From assembly GCF_002368115.1 (NCBI RefSeq), contig NZ_AP018316.1, positions 2,072,058-2,136,057 on the forward strand: 64,000 nucleotides of DNA. The letters are read 5' to 3'. The translations under genes and the position numbers were made by a program. A model generated the notes under the pieces. It saw only the letters and a program-made list of their open reading frames with translations, ran no database searches and was not told the origin of the DNA. Below, in pieces: positions 33,370 through 42,345 of this stretch (positions within the stretch are counted from its first letter, which is position 1; each line of letters begins with the position of its first letter). Origin of the DNA: Dolichospermum compactum NIES-806 (GTDB lineage: Bacteria > Cyanobacteriota > Cyanobacteriia > Cyanobacteriales > Nostocaceae).

Positions 33370-34389
33370 CTACCTCCTATATTCATCTCCACAATCACCA
33401 ATTAACTTATATAAATCTTTTGACTGCTGAGAAACTGCATCTATTTTCCCTATATCCTCAGCATCTAAATTGAAACTAAATACCCTAGCATTATCTGACA
33501 AATGTTCTGCAATTCCTAACCTTGCACCCACAATTACACCCCCAACTGCTGGCTGATTTAAAATGTAATTTACAGCCACATTAGCAATACTCACTTGATG
33601 TTTATCAGCGATTTGTTTTAGGGTAGCCAGTAACTCTTGAAATAATCTCCAATTACCCCAGTTAACAATCATTTGTTTGTATTTTCTCAAGCTGGTAGTA
33701 TTGATTTCTAAGCTTTTTGGTTCTGGTTTACCTAAATATTTTTCTGATAATAAACCACCACAAACACTACCATAAGCAAACAATTTGATATCATTCTCTT
33801 GACAGAATTTCACCATATTTACTTGTGGTCTTCTGTCAACTAAGGAAAACTGGACTTGATTAGAAACAATCTTGATTCCTGCTTCTATAATAATTTGCAA
33901 ATGTTCGGTATCAAAATTAGTTAAAGCTAAATGTTTTATCTTACCTTCAGTTTGCAATTCTGCCATATATTTAAGAGCATCTAAATAATTAGCATCTTGA
34001 TAATCCCACCAATGGAACTGCATTAAATCTAATGATTTAACATCCATTCTTCTCAAAGAAATATCAATATTTTCCTCGACCAGTTTTTTTGTCATTTTCC
34101 CCGCACGAGGAACCCACTTGGTAAAAGCTTGAATATTATTTACCGCTTCTTCTCCCCGATTCGCTATTAATTGACGACGAAACTCACCAATAAAATCTTC
34201 TGCTGGTCCATAATGGTCTGCTAAATCCCAGGTTGTAAAACCAGCATCAACATATTGAAACATAGACTCAATGGCAGTTTTGGGGTTAATACGTCCATGT
34301 CCACCGGAAACTTGCCACATTCCATTTAAAATTCGGCAAATTTTCAAATCGGGAGTAAATTGTAAATAGCTTTCCTGAGGTAACATCAT
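33370..34389 (-). CDS. Aldo/keto reductase
   Basis: The first ATG outside petJ is at 34389 (MMLPQESYLQF); earlier codons overlap petJ and are less likely. 339 residues: NGMWQVSGGHG, TTWDLADHYG with the catalytic Asp and Tyr, FTKWVPR with the Lys, LMQFHWWDY with the active-site His, then the NADPH loop GGVIVGARL. Substrate unknown. Last gene of a likely three-gene operon with petJ. Confidence 0.88.
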   Translation of the reverse strand: MMLPQESYLQFTPDLKICRILNGMWQVSGGHGRINPKTAIESMFQYVDAGFTTWDLADHYGPAEDFIGEFRRQLIANRGEEAVNNIQAFTKWVPRAGKMTKKLVEENIDISLRRMDVKSLDLMQFHWWDYQDANYLDALKYMAELQTEGKIKHLALTNFDTEHLQIIIEAGIKIVSNQVQFSLVDRRPQVNMVKFCQENDIKLFAYGSVCGGLLSEKYLGKPEPKSLEINTTSLRKYKQMIVNWGNWRLFQELLATLKQIADKHQVSIANVAVNYILNQPAVGGVIVGARLGIAEHLSDNARVFSFNLDAEDIGKIDAVSQQSKDLYKLIGDCGDEYRR

Positions 34390-34402
34390 ATTTTTTATAT
34401 TG

Positions 34403-34738
34403 TTATTTCCAATCTTTTTCTGCTTGTTCCAAAACATAAGTCGCGACTTTTTTAATTTCCTCTGGTGTTAAACGATCTTTATAAGCTGACATATTATTTT
34501 TCCCATTAGTGACAATGGCTGTAATTGCTTCTAAAGAATCCATTTTATATCTTTTAAGTGCATTCTTTTTGAGGTTTTTACCACGTCTAATAATGTTTTC
34601 TCCATTAATATGACAACCGGCACAATGGAAACTAAAAATTTCCGCCCCATTCTTTGTCTCTAAAGCGTTAGCGGGTAAGGTGAAATTGATACTCCACAGA
34701 AAAAATGTGCATAATATCAATATTATTACTTTTTTCAT
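34403..34738 (-). CDS. petJ: Cytochrome c6
   Basis: A 111-residue precursor with a cleavable signal peptide (FLWSINFTLPANA) of about 25 residues. Haem is bound at CAGCH, and the axial Met is in NGKNNMSAYKD. It carries electrons from cytochrome b6f to photosystem I or oxidase in the lumen. The mature part is unusually rich in Lys (GKNLKKNALKRYKM), so rather basic. The start overlaps the stop of the upstream small gene (ATGA). Confidence 0.9.
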   Translation of the reverse strand: MKKVIILILCTFFLWSINFTLPANALETKNGAEIFSFHCAGCHINGENIIRRGKNLKKNALKRYKMDSLEAITAIVTNGKNNMSAYKDRLTPEEIKKVATYVLEQAEKDWK

Positions 34739-34959
34739 AAAGCTTCAAAATCCGAGATGAAGCCGACAAACTTTGTACATTCTTCTTGAAAAGCTTCTGC
34801 TTCGCTGACATCTTCAATTTTATAGGACATGATGCGTTTCCCATCTGGCATTTTTTTAGAACCAATCAATTCAGCTTGGTAGTTTTCTACCATTTTTTTA
34901 AATTCAACACCGTACAGTTTCCAAGCTTCACCATCACAAGTGATATTTACTTGCCACAT
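34735..34959 (-). CDS. Small conserved protein upstream of petJ (74 aa)
   Basis: MWQVNITCDGEAWKLYGVEF through SDFEAL, soluble, no signal peptide. The family is not recognised. The last four bases (ATGA) overlap petJ, indicating translational coupling. The gene comes first in the operon, so it may act in c6 expression or haem handling; that is a guess. Confidence 0.65.
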   Translation of the reverse strand: MWQVNITCDGEAWKLYGVEFKKMVENYQAELIGSKKMPDGKRIMSYKIEDVSEAEAFQEECTKFVGFISDFEAL

Positions 34960-35040
34960 AATTTAAAATTTATTTATTTACCAATCTTGATTATTTCATA
35001 AATTGGTAACATTTAACTAAAAAATTTCTGGTGACTAAAA

Positions 35041-35240
35041 GTCGCGGCTATACAGACATAACCCACCTGCGTGGGTTAAAAACTTCTAATTGCTGAGTCT
35101 ACGAAGGTAGACTTTGCTTGTGTAGCTGCGTACCCTTCGGGAAGCAAGCTACGCGTAGCGTGCTGGAAGCATCTTTCTAATCACCAAATACTACCTAAAG
35201 ATAGATATGATTTTATTTCTTTAGAGGGTGTTCATCGCTA
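35041..35240. repeat. Repeat-rich spacer
   Basis: Contains hairpin AACCCACCTGCGTGGGTT (35061) and CTTCGGGAAGCAAGCTACGC-type units around 35134-35160. No gene seen. Confidence 0.5.
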
Positions 35241-35291
35241 AACGATTTCGTCATAATGAATGCAAATATTGTAATGAGATTTGTATTCGAT

Positions 35292-36074
35292 ATGACCACG
35301 AATAAGAACCTTAAAGAACAAATTCAAATAGATTTACGTCAAGCTAAAGAAACAGGACAATTAAAAGCTGAACGCATTCGGGAAATTGTCAAATCTGCTG
35401 TTTCTCAAGTAGGTTCTGAGTTTCAAGAAGGTTCTCATGAACTACGTAATTTAGTTAATGATGCTGTGTCTACTGTCATTGATAATTTACAAGAAAAAGG
35501 TAGTGAAGTTAAAGAAGGAGTGGTAGCTTCAATTGAAGGAGCTATGGAAGCGATAAATCTGAAAAAACATTCAGATATTGTCAAAACTCAAGCCGAAATT
35601 AAGCAATTACAAGCTCAATTGGATAGGGAAGAAGAAGAACTACAAGCAGAAATTGAAGGAATTTTAACGAAGATAGTTGAAACAAGTCAAGATAAATCCG
35701 CAGACACAAAAATTGCCATTGATTCCGCTATTGATTCTATCAAAGATAGTGAAGAAGTGGGATTATTAAAGAAACGCTATGCACAATTACAAGCGCAATC
35801 AGCAATTATCAGAGCCAATTTATCGGCACGTTATAGTGGAAGTGATCAAGAAGTACAGGATTATTTAAATGAAGCAAAACAATGGTGTGATAAATCCCAT
35901 CCTAAAGCCGAATCTATTACAGCACAAGTAAAAGAAAGTTACTCACTGCTAGAAAAAAAATTGACAGATGCAGGTGCAGTTATAGCGAAAAAAGAACGTC
36001 AATTAAAACAAACTTTGCGTGAATTACTTTTAGCAACGGCTGATTTATTCAAAGATAAAGATATTCGTGCTTAA
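35292..36074 (+). CDS. Coiled-coil protein of unknown function (DUF6781-like)
   Basis: ATG at 35292 (MTTNKNLKEQ) is preferred to 35256. The 260-residue protein is almost wholly helical: QIDLRQAKETGQLKAERIRE, two similar stretches VKSAVSQVGSEFQEGSHEL and DAVSTVIDNLQEKGSEVKEG, and a coiled coil LQAQLDREEEELQAEIEGIL. Resembles DUF6781 proteins, function unknown. No membrane segment. Confidence 0.6.
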   Translation: MTTNKNLKEQIQIDLRQAKETGQLKAERIREIVKSAVSQVGSEFQEGSHELRNLVNDAVSTVIDNLQEKGSEVKEGVVASIEGAMEAINLKKHSDIVKTQAEIKQLQAQLDREEEELQAEIEGILTKIVETSQDKSADTKIAIDSAIDSIKDSEEVGLLKKRYAQLQAQSAIIRANLSARYSGSDQEVQDYLNEAKQWCDKSHPKAESITAQVKESYSLLEKKLTDAGAVIAKKERQLKQTLRELLLATADLFKDKDIRA

Positions 36075-36105
36075 CAAGGATCGGTTCTATTTGATTTGAC
36101 AGTTA

Positions 36106-36136
36106 GATCCCCGATTTCTCTAAGAAATCGGGGATC
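36106..36136. repeat. GATC-bounded palindrome, copy 3
   Basis: 31-base palindrome (GATCCCCGATTTCTC and complement) followed by TTGTT, between two convergent genes; a possible transcription terminator for both. Confidence 0.85.
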
Positions 36137-36147
36137 TTGTTGAATGC

Positions 36148-36339
36148 TTAATAAGTACCTTCCTCTCTATTAATATTTTCTTCATGCTTGACAATTACCC
36201 AAACTGCATGAATGCTACCAGGAAGCCAACCAAGCAGAGTCAGCAAAATGTTAATTAACAAAGTTGGACCAAATCCAACGGTGAGAAAAACCCCCAAGGG
36301 GGGTAGAAATAAACCGATAAGTATACGCAGTAAGTTCAT
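36148..36339 (-). CDS. YqaE/Pmp3-family membrane protein
   Basis: A 63-residue protein with two hydrophobic helices: LLRILIGLFLPPLGVFLTVG and INILLTLLGWLPGSIHAVWV. The PPLGVFL and GWLPGxIHAxWV wording is that of the Pmp3/YqaE (UPF0057) family, linked to salt and cold stress. Forms a likely stress operon with the next gene upstream. Confidence 0.93.
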   Translation of the reverse strand: MNLLRILIGLFLPPLGVFLTVGFGPTLLINILLTLLGWLPGSIHAVWVIVKHEENINREEGTY

Positions 36340-36370
36340 GGATATTTCCTAGCTTTAAAGTTGGGTTGAC

Positions 36371-36739
36371 TTATTGACTATCTTGTAATTCAAAGCCTTT
36401 TTCTGCGAAGTATTTACTGAGAAAGGTATTAGCTAAAGAAAGAACTACAGGACCGATAATAAAAGCAATTAATCCTTGAACTTGAAAACCTGGAACTAAA
36501 ACTGATGCTAACCAAAAGCAGAGTCCATTAACAATTAGGGAAAATCCACCTAATGTGAGATATGTCAAAGGTAAAGACAAGATATTAATGGTTGGTTTAA
36601 CTCCACTATTAATTAAACCAATCACAACAGCAGCAATTAAAGCTGCCGGAAAATTAGCAATATCTACACCGGGAACAACTAAATCAACAATCAGCAAACT
36701 TAAAGCTGTAGCGAGTGCGATGAAAAAATATGACAACAT
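36371..36739 (-). CDS. Phage-holin-family (4TM) membrane protein
   Basis: A 122-residue protein with four hydrophobic segments and NPTIN-like VKPTINILSLPLTYLTLG, then GLCFWLASVLVPGFQV. This matches the phage holin family IV/YvlD-type proteins of cyanobacteria. Function unknown; no phage genes nearby. Followed by the YqaE-like gene 31 bases on. Confidence 0.85.
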   Translation of the reverse strand: MLSYFFIALATALSLLIVDLVVPGVDIANFPAALIAAVVIGLINSGVKPTINILSLPLTYLTLGGFSLIVNGLCFWLASVLVPGFQVQGLIAFIIGPVVLSLANTFLSKYFAEKGFELQDSQ

Positions 36740-36866
36740 TTTTTACCTCAGTAACAGCAATATCAGTGCTAATTACTATTTTCAAAGATAGACTAATATT
36801 TCACATCTTTTCTGAGATATAATCTTGATCTATCTTAGGTTAGATTAAATAACAAATTTTCAGTAA

Positions 36867-37072
36867 GAGGATGTTTGAAAAGTTTTTAATGTATAAACAA
36901 ACCCCTCTCCAAACCTCTCCCCGAAGCGGGGAGAGGCTTTGAAACCCCCCTTCCCAGCCTTCGGCACGCTGCGCTAACGTAGGGAAGGGGGGTAGGGGGT
37001 TAGGTTTTTGGAGATTATCAGTTTCATCTAATACTTTATGGCTAACGCCACGCTTCGCTATCAAACAACCTC
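36867..37072. mobile_element. IS5-like MITE, copy B
   Basis: Ends GAGGATGTTTGAAAAGT and the complement of GAGGTTGTTTGA; flanked by TAA on both sides (36864-36866 and 37073-37075). It is oriented opposite to copy A and about 50 bases longer, with an extra GCACGCTGCGCTAACG segment. Confidence 0.75.
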
Positions 37073-37098
37073 TAACATAAAAAGTCAGGAAGAGGTAA

Positions 37099-39258
37099 TT
37101 ATTGTTTGATTCCTTTCATTGATAAACTTATGCGTTTGAGTTTTTCGTTGATTTCTAAAACCTGTATTTTAACGACTTGTCCAACTTTGACGATTTTTTT
37201 CGGATCATCTACAAATCTATCAGCAAGTTGGGAAATATGCACTAAACCATCTTGATGGACTCCAATATCGACGAAAGCACCGAAGTTAGCAACGTTGGTA
37301 ATAATTCCTTCTAGTTGCATTCCTACAGTTAAATCTTTAATTTCTTTGATTCCTTCTTTAAAGGTAGCATATTTAAATTCAGCACGAGGATCTCTGCCTG
37401 GTTTTTCTAATTCGCTGAGAATGTCGCGCAGGGTTGGTTCTCCAATGGTGTCAGTAACGTATTTTTTGATGTTGGCTTCTTTGAGTTTTTCTGCAACTTG
37501 TGTAACTTGATTTAGGGATACTCCTAAATCAGCCGCGATAGATTGCACTAAGGAGTAACTTTCTGGATGAACTGCGGTATTATCTAAGGGATTTTCACCA
37601 CCACGAATTCTTAAAAAACCTGCTGCTTGTTCAAAGGCTTTTGGTCCTAATTTGGCTACTTTCAAAAGTTGACGACGATTTTTAAATGCTCCATTTTGGT
37701 TACGATAGGCAATAATATTATTAGCTATGGTTGGGGTAATTCCTGAAACAAATGTCAGCAGTTCTTTAGAAGCAGTATTTAAATCTACACCCACATAGTT
37801 AACGCAACTTTCGACGGTTTCATCTAATTTCTTTTTTAGTAATTTTTGATCAACGTCATGTTGATATTGTCCGACACCAATTGATTTAGGATCTATTTTG
37901 ACTAATTCTGCTAAAGGATCTTGTAATCTCCTCCCAATACTAATTGCACCTCGCACAGTAATATCTAAATCAGGAAATTCTTCTCTAGCTACGTCGCTGG
38001 CAGAATATATAGATGCACCAGATTCATTTACCATAACTTTAACTGGTTTATGGGCTATATTTGGTAATATTTCTGCAACAAATTCTTCTGTTTCTCGTGA
38101 CGCTGTACCGTTACCAATAGCTATTAATTGAATTTGGTATTTTTCCAGGAGTTTTTTAATAGTTTGGGCGGCTTTTTGGCGTTGTTCTGCTGCTTGGTGA
38201 GGAAACACAGCTTGATATTCTAAAAATTGCCCTGTTTCATCTAATATGGCGACTTTACACCCGGTTCTAAAACCTGGATCTATAGCCATTGTCGGTTTCA
38301 TTCCCGCTGGTGCTGATAACAGCAATTCTCGTAAATTTGTTTCAAAGGTTTTGATTGATTCTATGTCAGCGTATGTTTTTTTCTCGTTTGTTACTTCGCT
38401 AATTAAGGAAGTTTTTATCAAGCGGTTAAAACTATCTTTTAACATGACTTGATAAAATTCGCGCACGTTACGAACTTTAGTTTTTATTTCTTGGGATTCC
38501 AAATAACCCAAGACAAAATCTTCGTCGAAAGCTACTTCAAAACTTAATATCTTTTCATCTTCTCCTCGACATAAAGCTAACAGATTATGAGGGGCGATGT
38601 TTTTGACTTTAATTTGATAATTGCGGTACATTTCAAATTTGGTTGTCCCTTCGGGATGTTCGTCTTTAATCCGAGAAACAAACAGCCCATTTTCTAAAAG
38701 ATATTCGCGGATATATGCGCGTAATTCTGCTTTATCTGCTACTTCTTCTGCTAAAATATCAGATGCACCTTTTAAAGCTTCATCTGCGCTTTTTACTCCT
38801 AAAGTTTCCGAAATATATTTTGCTGATTCTGCTTCTAAGGATGCAGAAATGCCATTTTTAACATTCAGGGATTTAATAAATGTTCCGAGCGCTTCTAGAC
38901 CTTTTTCCCTAGCAATAGTAGCACGAGTTCGACGTTTGGGACGATAGGGTAAATATAAATCCTCTAGTTCGGTTTTTTGGAGACAGGATGTTATTTTTGC
39001 TTGTAGTTCTGGGGTAAGTTTATCTTGTTGAGCGATCGCACTCACAATTACTTTTTTTCTTTCTTCTAACTCCGTTAAGTAATTATGCCTATCTTGTAAA
39101 TCCCGTAATTGGACTTCATCCATTTCATCTGTTCGTTCTTTACGATAACGCGCAATAAAGGGAATTGTTGCCCCTTCTGCTAAAAGTTCCAGCGCGTTTT
39201 GTACCTGCTGGGGTTTAAGTTGTAGTTCACTTGCGAGGAGTTGGGAAATGTTCAACAT
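37099..39258 (-). CDS. tex: Tex-family RNA-binding transcription accessory protein
   Basis: A 719-residue Tex protein: N-terminal HTH-like region with VQNALELLAEGATIPFIARY, YqgF-like domain (AIDPGFRTGCKVAILDETG), tandem helix-hairpin-helix (DLNTASKELLTFVSGI, YRNQNGAFKNRRQLLKV) and a C-terminal S1 domain (GIITNVANFGAFVDIGVHQD). Acts on transcription, likely at paused complexes. Normal length, no defects. Confidence 0.95.
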   Translation of the reverse strand: MLNISQLLASELQLKPQQVQNALELLAEGATIPFIARYRKERTDEMDEVQLRDLQDRHNYLTELEERKKVIVSAIAQQDKLTPELQAKITSCLQKTELEDLYLPYRPKRRTRATIAREKGLEALGTFIKSLNVKNGISASLEAESAKYISETLGVKSADEALKGASDILAEEVADKAELRAYIREYLLENGLFVSRIKDEHPEGTTKFEMYRNYQIKVKNIAPHNLLALCRGEDEKILSFEVAFDEDFVLGYLESQEIKTKVRNVREFYQVMLKDSFNRLIKTSLISEVTNEKKTYADIESIKTFETNLRELLLSAPAGMKPTMAIDPGFRTGCKVAILDETGQFLEYQAVFPHQAAEQRQKAAQTIKKLLEKYQIQLIAIGNGTASRETEEFVAEILPNIAHKPVKVMVNESGASIYSASDVAREEFPDLDITVRGAISIGRRLQDPLAELVKIDPKSIGVGQYQHDVDQKLLKKKLDETVESCVNYVGVDLNTASKELLTFVSGITPTIANNIIAYRNQNGAFKNRRQLLKVAKLGPKAFEQAAGFLRIRGGENPLDNTAVHPESYSLVQSIAADLGVSLNQVTQVAEKLKEANIKKYVTDTIGEPTLRDILSELEKPGRDPRAEFKYATFKEGIKEIKDLTVGMQLEGIITNVANFGAFVDIGVHQDGLVHISQLADRFVDDPKKIVKVGQVVKIQVLEINEKLKRISLSMKGIKQ

Positions 39259-39478
39259 CGGGTATTTAAATTAAAAGTGTTAAATGAGTTCCAGCACGAA
39301 TAGATAGTGTTAGTTCAATGTACTAAATAATGGCACTATTTGAAAATAGGCTATTCCATAGCTTGACAATGAATTTGTTGCCATTTTGCCTTACTTAAGT
39401 ATATGATCAATAACGTTCCCGAAGATGATTCAAATCTACTGGTATTAACAGTAGCTCGTAGTTTAGAGATTAGTAAAA

Positions 39479-39691
39479 ATGCCTTTATTTTTCTTGATGA
39501 CATTAGTTACAGGTGTAATGACTGGCTATCTCTTCAAAAGAAATGATGATGAAATCACTAATATTGCAGGTGTTTTCACAGCCGTCATTTTTATTGTAAG
39601 TTTAGTGTTATCACCTTGGCAAATTCAGTTTGGTATGTTGATGTTTGTGGTTATTGTCAGTAACAAACTGCTGAATAAAAATTGGTTTTAA
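39479..39691 (+). CDS. Small membrane protein (70 aa)
   Basis: Three hydrophobic stretches (LFFLMTLVTGVMTGYLF, IAGVFTAVIFIVSLVL, FGMLMFVVIVSNKLL). No family recognised. Another frame beginning ATG at 39403 overlaps (INNVPEDDSNLLVLTVARSL) and looks soluble; the membrane frame is more protein-like. Moderate confidence. Confidence 0.45.
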   Translation: MPLFFLMTLVTGVMTGYLFKRNDDEITNIAGVFTAVIFIVSLVLSPWQIQFGMLMFVVIVSNKLLNKNWF

Positions 39692-40175
39692 ATCAATTTT
39701 TGCAATATTTAGAAACAAAATACAGTCAAGTCGGCAATTATCCACCCTCGATAAAATAATCATTGAGGAGAAGGAGGGTGTTGATAGTTGGATAAAAGAT
39801 AGAATAGTCTCAAAGGTAAAAAAGGATCTTACTCCCTCACCATATCTTACAAATTTTAACCCTTTTTGGTATAACTAAGGTTTATCAAGCTTCCTCTTAT
39901 TGCGCCTTTTTACTATGCTAACATCAAAAATGACGATATCAACCAGCAAGACTGACGCAGAATAAAGAAAATCTGGTTTATATTATAAGTATTAAGTAAA
40001 TAAAATGCCGTTGCTGAATTGAGGTATGAAATTCCCAAATTGAATCTTTAAAACTCAAACCTCAGTGCGTCTTTGCTACGGCAGTCGCTCATGGGGGAAA
40101 CCCCCAAGACCGCGCTGCCTCGCCTTTGCGTGAGACTAAAATTCATACCCTTAATCAGCAACGCCAATAAAATAT
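39692..40175. other. Gap with an inverted-repeat element
   Basis: A 159-bp element at 40007-40165 has imperfect inverted ends of about 25 bp (GCCGTTGCTGAATT and GGCGTTGCTGATTA). Its interior holds the GTGCGTCTTTGC / CTTTGCGTGAGAC repeat. A CACCCTC / GAGGGTG stem lies at 39744-39780. No gene. Confidence 0.55.
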
Positions 40176-40614
40176 ATGTACGCACATCGAGATTCAGAAA
40201 CAGGAGAAAGTAAACTTACCCTTTTAGAAGATATTGACAACTTCCCCAAATTATTTACATCTTATCCCTTGGGACAAATGACAACTGAAGGCGCAATTGA
40301 ACGCAGCCTTTCTCATGGGGAATATTAAAATTTTCCTGGTGCTAGTAATCTAAATGAGTTCTGGCAAGTTATAGCGGTATGCACTTGCATGAGATACATC
40401 ATAGCCCCCTCATCGCTTGCGGGGAGGGGGTTGGGGGTGGGCTTCTTGTATCTCACTCAATCGAGAACCGCTATATACATAATGGGGTTAATACTATTAC
40501 TGAAGCTTCTAGCTGTAGAATTCAACGCCATGCTTTTCTGACAGAAAATTTGGCGATAGTTTGACAATATTGATGAAAAATCTCCCTTGCAGAAAAAGCG
40601 TTTAGTTGAATAAA
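40176..40614 (+). pseudogene. Polyketide synthase ketosynthase remnant, split by a MITE
   Basis: An in-frame stretch starting at ATG 40176 (YAHRDSETGESKLTLLEDI, origin unknown) stops at 40328. From 40332 the same frame reads FPGASNLNEFWQV, the start of a ketosynthase domain, until the MITE at 40372. Removing the MITE and one TA continues IHNGVNTITEASS, the next KS residues (FWQxxxxGVxxIT). The rest ends in stops (40564, 40612). Only this short piece of KS survives. Confidence 0.65.
40372..40473. mobile_element. TA-flanked MITE inside the ketosynthase remnant
   Basis: Ends TAGCGGT and ACCGCTA, with further inverted similarity around GAGATAC / GTATCTC. A TA target duplication flanks it (40370-40371 and 40474-40475), as in IS630/Tc1-mariner elements. 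The interior carries CCCCTCATCGCTTGCGGGGA. Excision restores the KS reading. Confidence 0.72.
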
Positions 40615-40688
40615 ATTGTAAGGGAAAATTGTAAGCGATCGCAATTCTTTTGTTTTTGAGAAAGCGATCGCTTCCTTATGGCTTTGGG

Positions 40689-40829
40689 TTAGATTCTCTT
40701 TGTCCACAAATAATTATCTGTACCGATTCCTAAAATTGTACCGTCTTGCAATACGGTGACACCAATCACAGAACCACTGTTAGGAACCTGAACCCATTTT
40801 TGGGAGAGAAGCTGTTCTGTGGAAATTTT
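40689..40829 (-). pseudogene. Former C-terminal part of the lectin-like protein
   Basis: In frame with the gene at 40830-41831 and separated from it only by a TAG. It reads ISTEQLLSQKWVQVPNSGSV, IGVTVLQDGTILGIGTDNYL and ends WTKRI. The WVxVPNSGSVxxxxxxxDGTILGxGTDNxLWT pattern is a tectonin/tachylectin-like repeat unit. It is probably lost by a nonsense mutation rather than a separate gene. Confidence 0.6.
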
Positions 40830-41831
40830 CTACACCAGTTCAACTTCCCATTCGTTACCAACACCAGTACTCCAAGAGGTAACGCCTTGTTGGGAATCAG
40901 GACGATGCAGGTAATCACCCTTCCATGATTTCAATTTGATCTTGATACCTGCGATGGCTTCAACTGTCCACTCGTTACCAACACCAGTATGCCAGGTGGT
41001 AACACCTTGATCGGAATCAGGACGATGTAGATAATCACCTTTCCATGATTTTAGTTTGATCTTGTTATCAGCGATCACTTCAACCGTCCACTCATTGCCA
41101 ACACCCGTATTCCAACTAGTAACCCCCTGGTCAGAATCAGGGCGATGTAGGTAATCACCTTTCCATGATTTCAATTTGATCTTGTTACCTGTGGATAGAA
41201 GTCCAGTTGGGTTAAATTCAGCCGTAGCAATTAACCCTTGTCCACTGATGTGAGTTTGGATAATCTGATTCAGTGAAGACTCTGGTTTTAAATCAGTGAT
41301 GGAGTTACCACTATTGAAATAAAGGCTTTTTACTCCGGCAAATAGAGGGTGAGATTGATTGGGAGATAAATTACGTACAATCCCGTTGTATAATCCTGCG
41401 AACTTCAGACCAAATTCCCCTAAGAAAGTGTTCCAACGGTCGGCTTCCGCTTGTGATCCTCCCAAACCTGTGCCAGCAGCAAGATAAACTTTGCCACCGT
41501 TCTTAACGTATTGAATTAAGACTTGGTTATTTACAGGATTACCAGCGAGAAAAATGCCATCGTATTTAGAAAGAGTTGGTAAATCAATCGTGATATTTGT
41601 CCCTTTGCTCCAAGTATGACCAGCTTGGGTCAAAGTTTTCTCTAAAGAAGATTCAACTAAACCGAAGTGATTGGAAAGTGCATGAAATTTGCCTTTTCCT
41701 TCCCCAACAAAGTATTTAGCAACATTGATGGCGAATTTGTCTGCATCAGGTGACTGTTGGAAACCTGTATTATTTAGCGTACATTCGTCTGAATTAACGA
41801 CAATCCTGCCTATGCTTGATATCAAACTCAT
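40830..41831 (-). CDS. Alpha/beta domain plus three-repeat beta-trefoil-like lectin
   Basis: ATG at 41831 (MSLISSIGRIVVNSDE) is preferred; 41873 is possible. An N-terminal alpha/beta region (about 1-210) has FLAGNPVNNQVLIQYVKNGG and KVYLAAGTGLGGS. It is followed by three near-identical repeats of 40-42 residues, each IKLKSWKGDYLHRPDS-xQGVT and TGVGNEWxVE. Three such lobes would make one beta-trefoil of the fascin/ricin type, suggesting carbohydrate or actin-like binding; that is inference. A TAG ends it where a tectonin-like tail once followed. Lies between PKS fragments. Confidence 0.7.
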   Translation of the reverse strand: MSLISSIGRIVVNSDECTLNNTGFQQSPDADKFAINVAKYFVGEGKGKFHALSNHFGLVESSLEKTLTQAGHTWSKGTNITIDLPTLSKYDGIFLAGNPVNNQVLIQYVKNGGKVYLAAGTGLGGSQAEADRWNTFLGEFGLKFAGLYNGIVRNLSPNQSHPLFAGVKSLYFNSGNSITDLKPESSLNQIIQTHISGQGLIATAEFNPTGLLSTGNKIKLKSWKGDYLHRPDSDQGVTSWNTGVGNEWTVEVIADNKIKLKSWKGDYLHRPDSDQGVTTWHTGVGNEWTVEAIAGIKIKLKSWKGDYLHRPDSQQGVTSWSTGVGNEWEVELV

Positions 41832-41873
41832 AATTAAATAGGGCTTCTGCAATTTTTGTATTTCAAAACTCAA

Positions 41874-42345
41874 ACTATTCCGAAATTAGCTATTTGTTAG
41901 GGATTTAACTTCAAATTAGACTATAATTCGTACTTTATTTGAGAATGTATAAAAATATAATCTAACTAAAAGCATCTTCTGTCTATAGTATTATTACTTA
42001 TCAATACTTAGTTTTGTGTATAAAATTATATTCGCTTCTCTATCAATTTAGATTGATTGTCTTGAATGTGTTGGATAGAGAGAGGAGAATAAAAAGGGTG
42101 CGCTTAAAACATACACCCCAAAGGCGATAATCGTCAACAGATTTTGGATTTACGATTTTGGATTTTGGATTGACTCCAACAAACAAGTGTAGAGCTTGAG
42201 GATTTTAGATTGGCGAAAGCGTTGCGTACGCAGCGAGTATTTTTGATTAATTCCGCCCTGAAGGGGCGGGGCTTGTACCGAAAATTCCCAATCCAAAATC
42301 TAAAATCCAAAATCTAAAATTTTTCGGTCAAAAGGCATATTCAGT
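41874..42345. repeat. Gap with TTTTGGATT-type repeats
   Basis: AT-rich leader of the lectin-like gene, then TTTGGATTTACGATTTTGG and its complement TCCAAAATCTAAAATCC (42135-42320) in a broad inverted arrangement. No gene. Confidence 0.5.

Noticed and set aside
36371..36739. Prophage signal from the holin-family protein
   Set aside because: The family is widespread in cyanobacterial chromosomes and no other phage gene is near.
40176..40328. Resemblance of YAHRDSETGES to the start of Cas3 HD proteins
   Set aside because: Too short, no HD motif follows, no other cas gene, and the same frame runs on into a ketosynthase piece.
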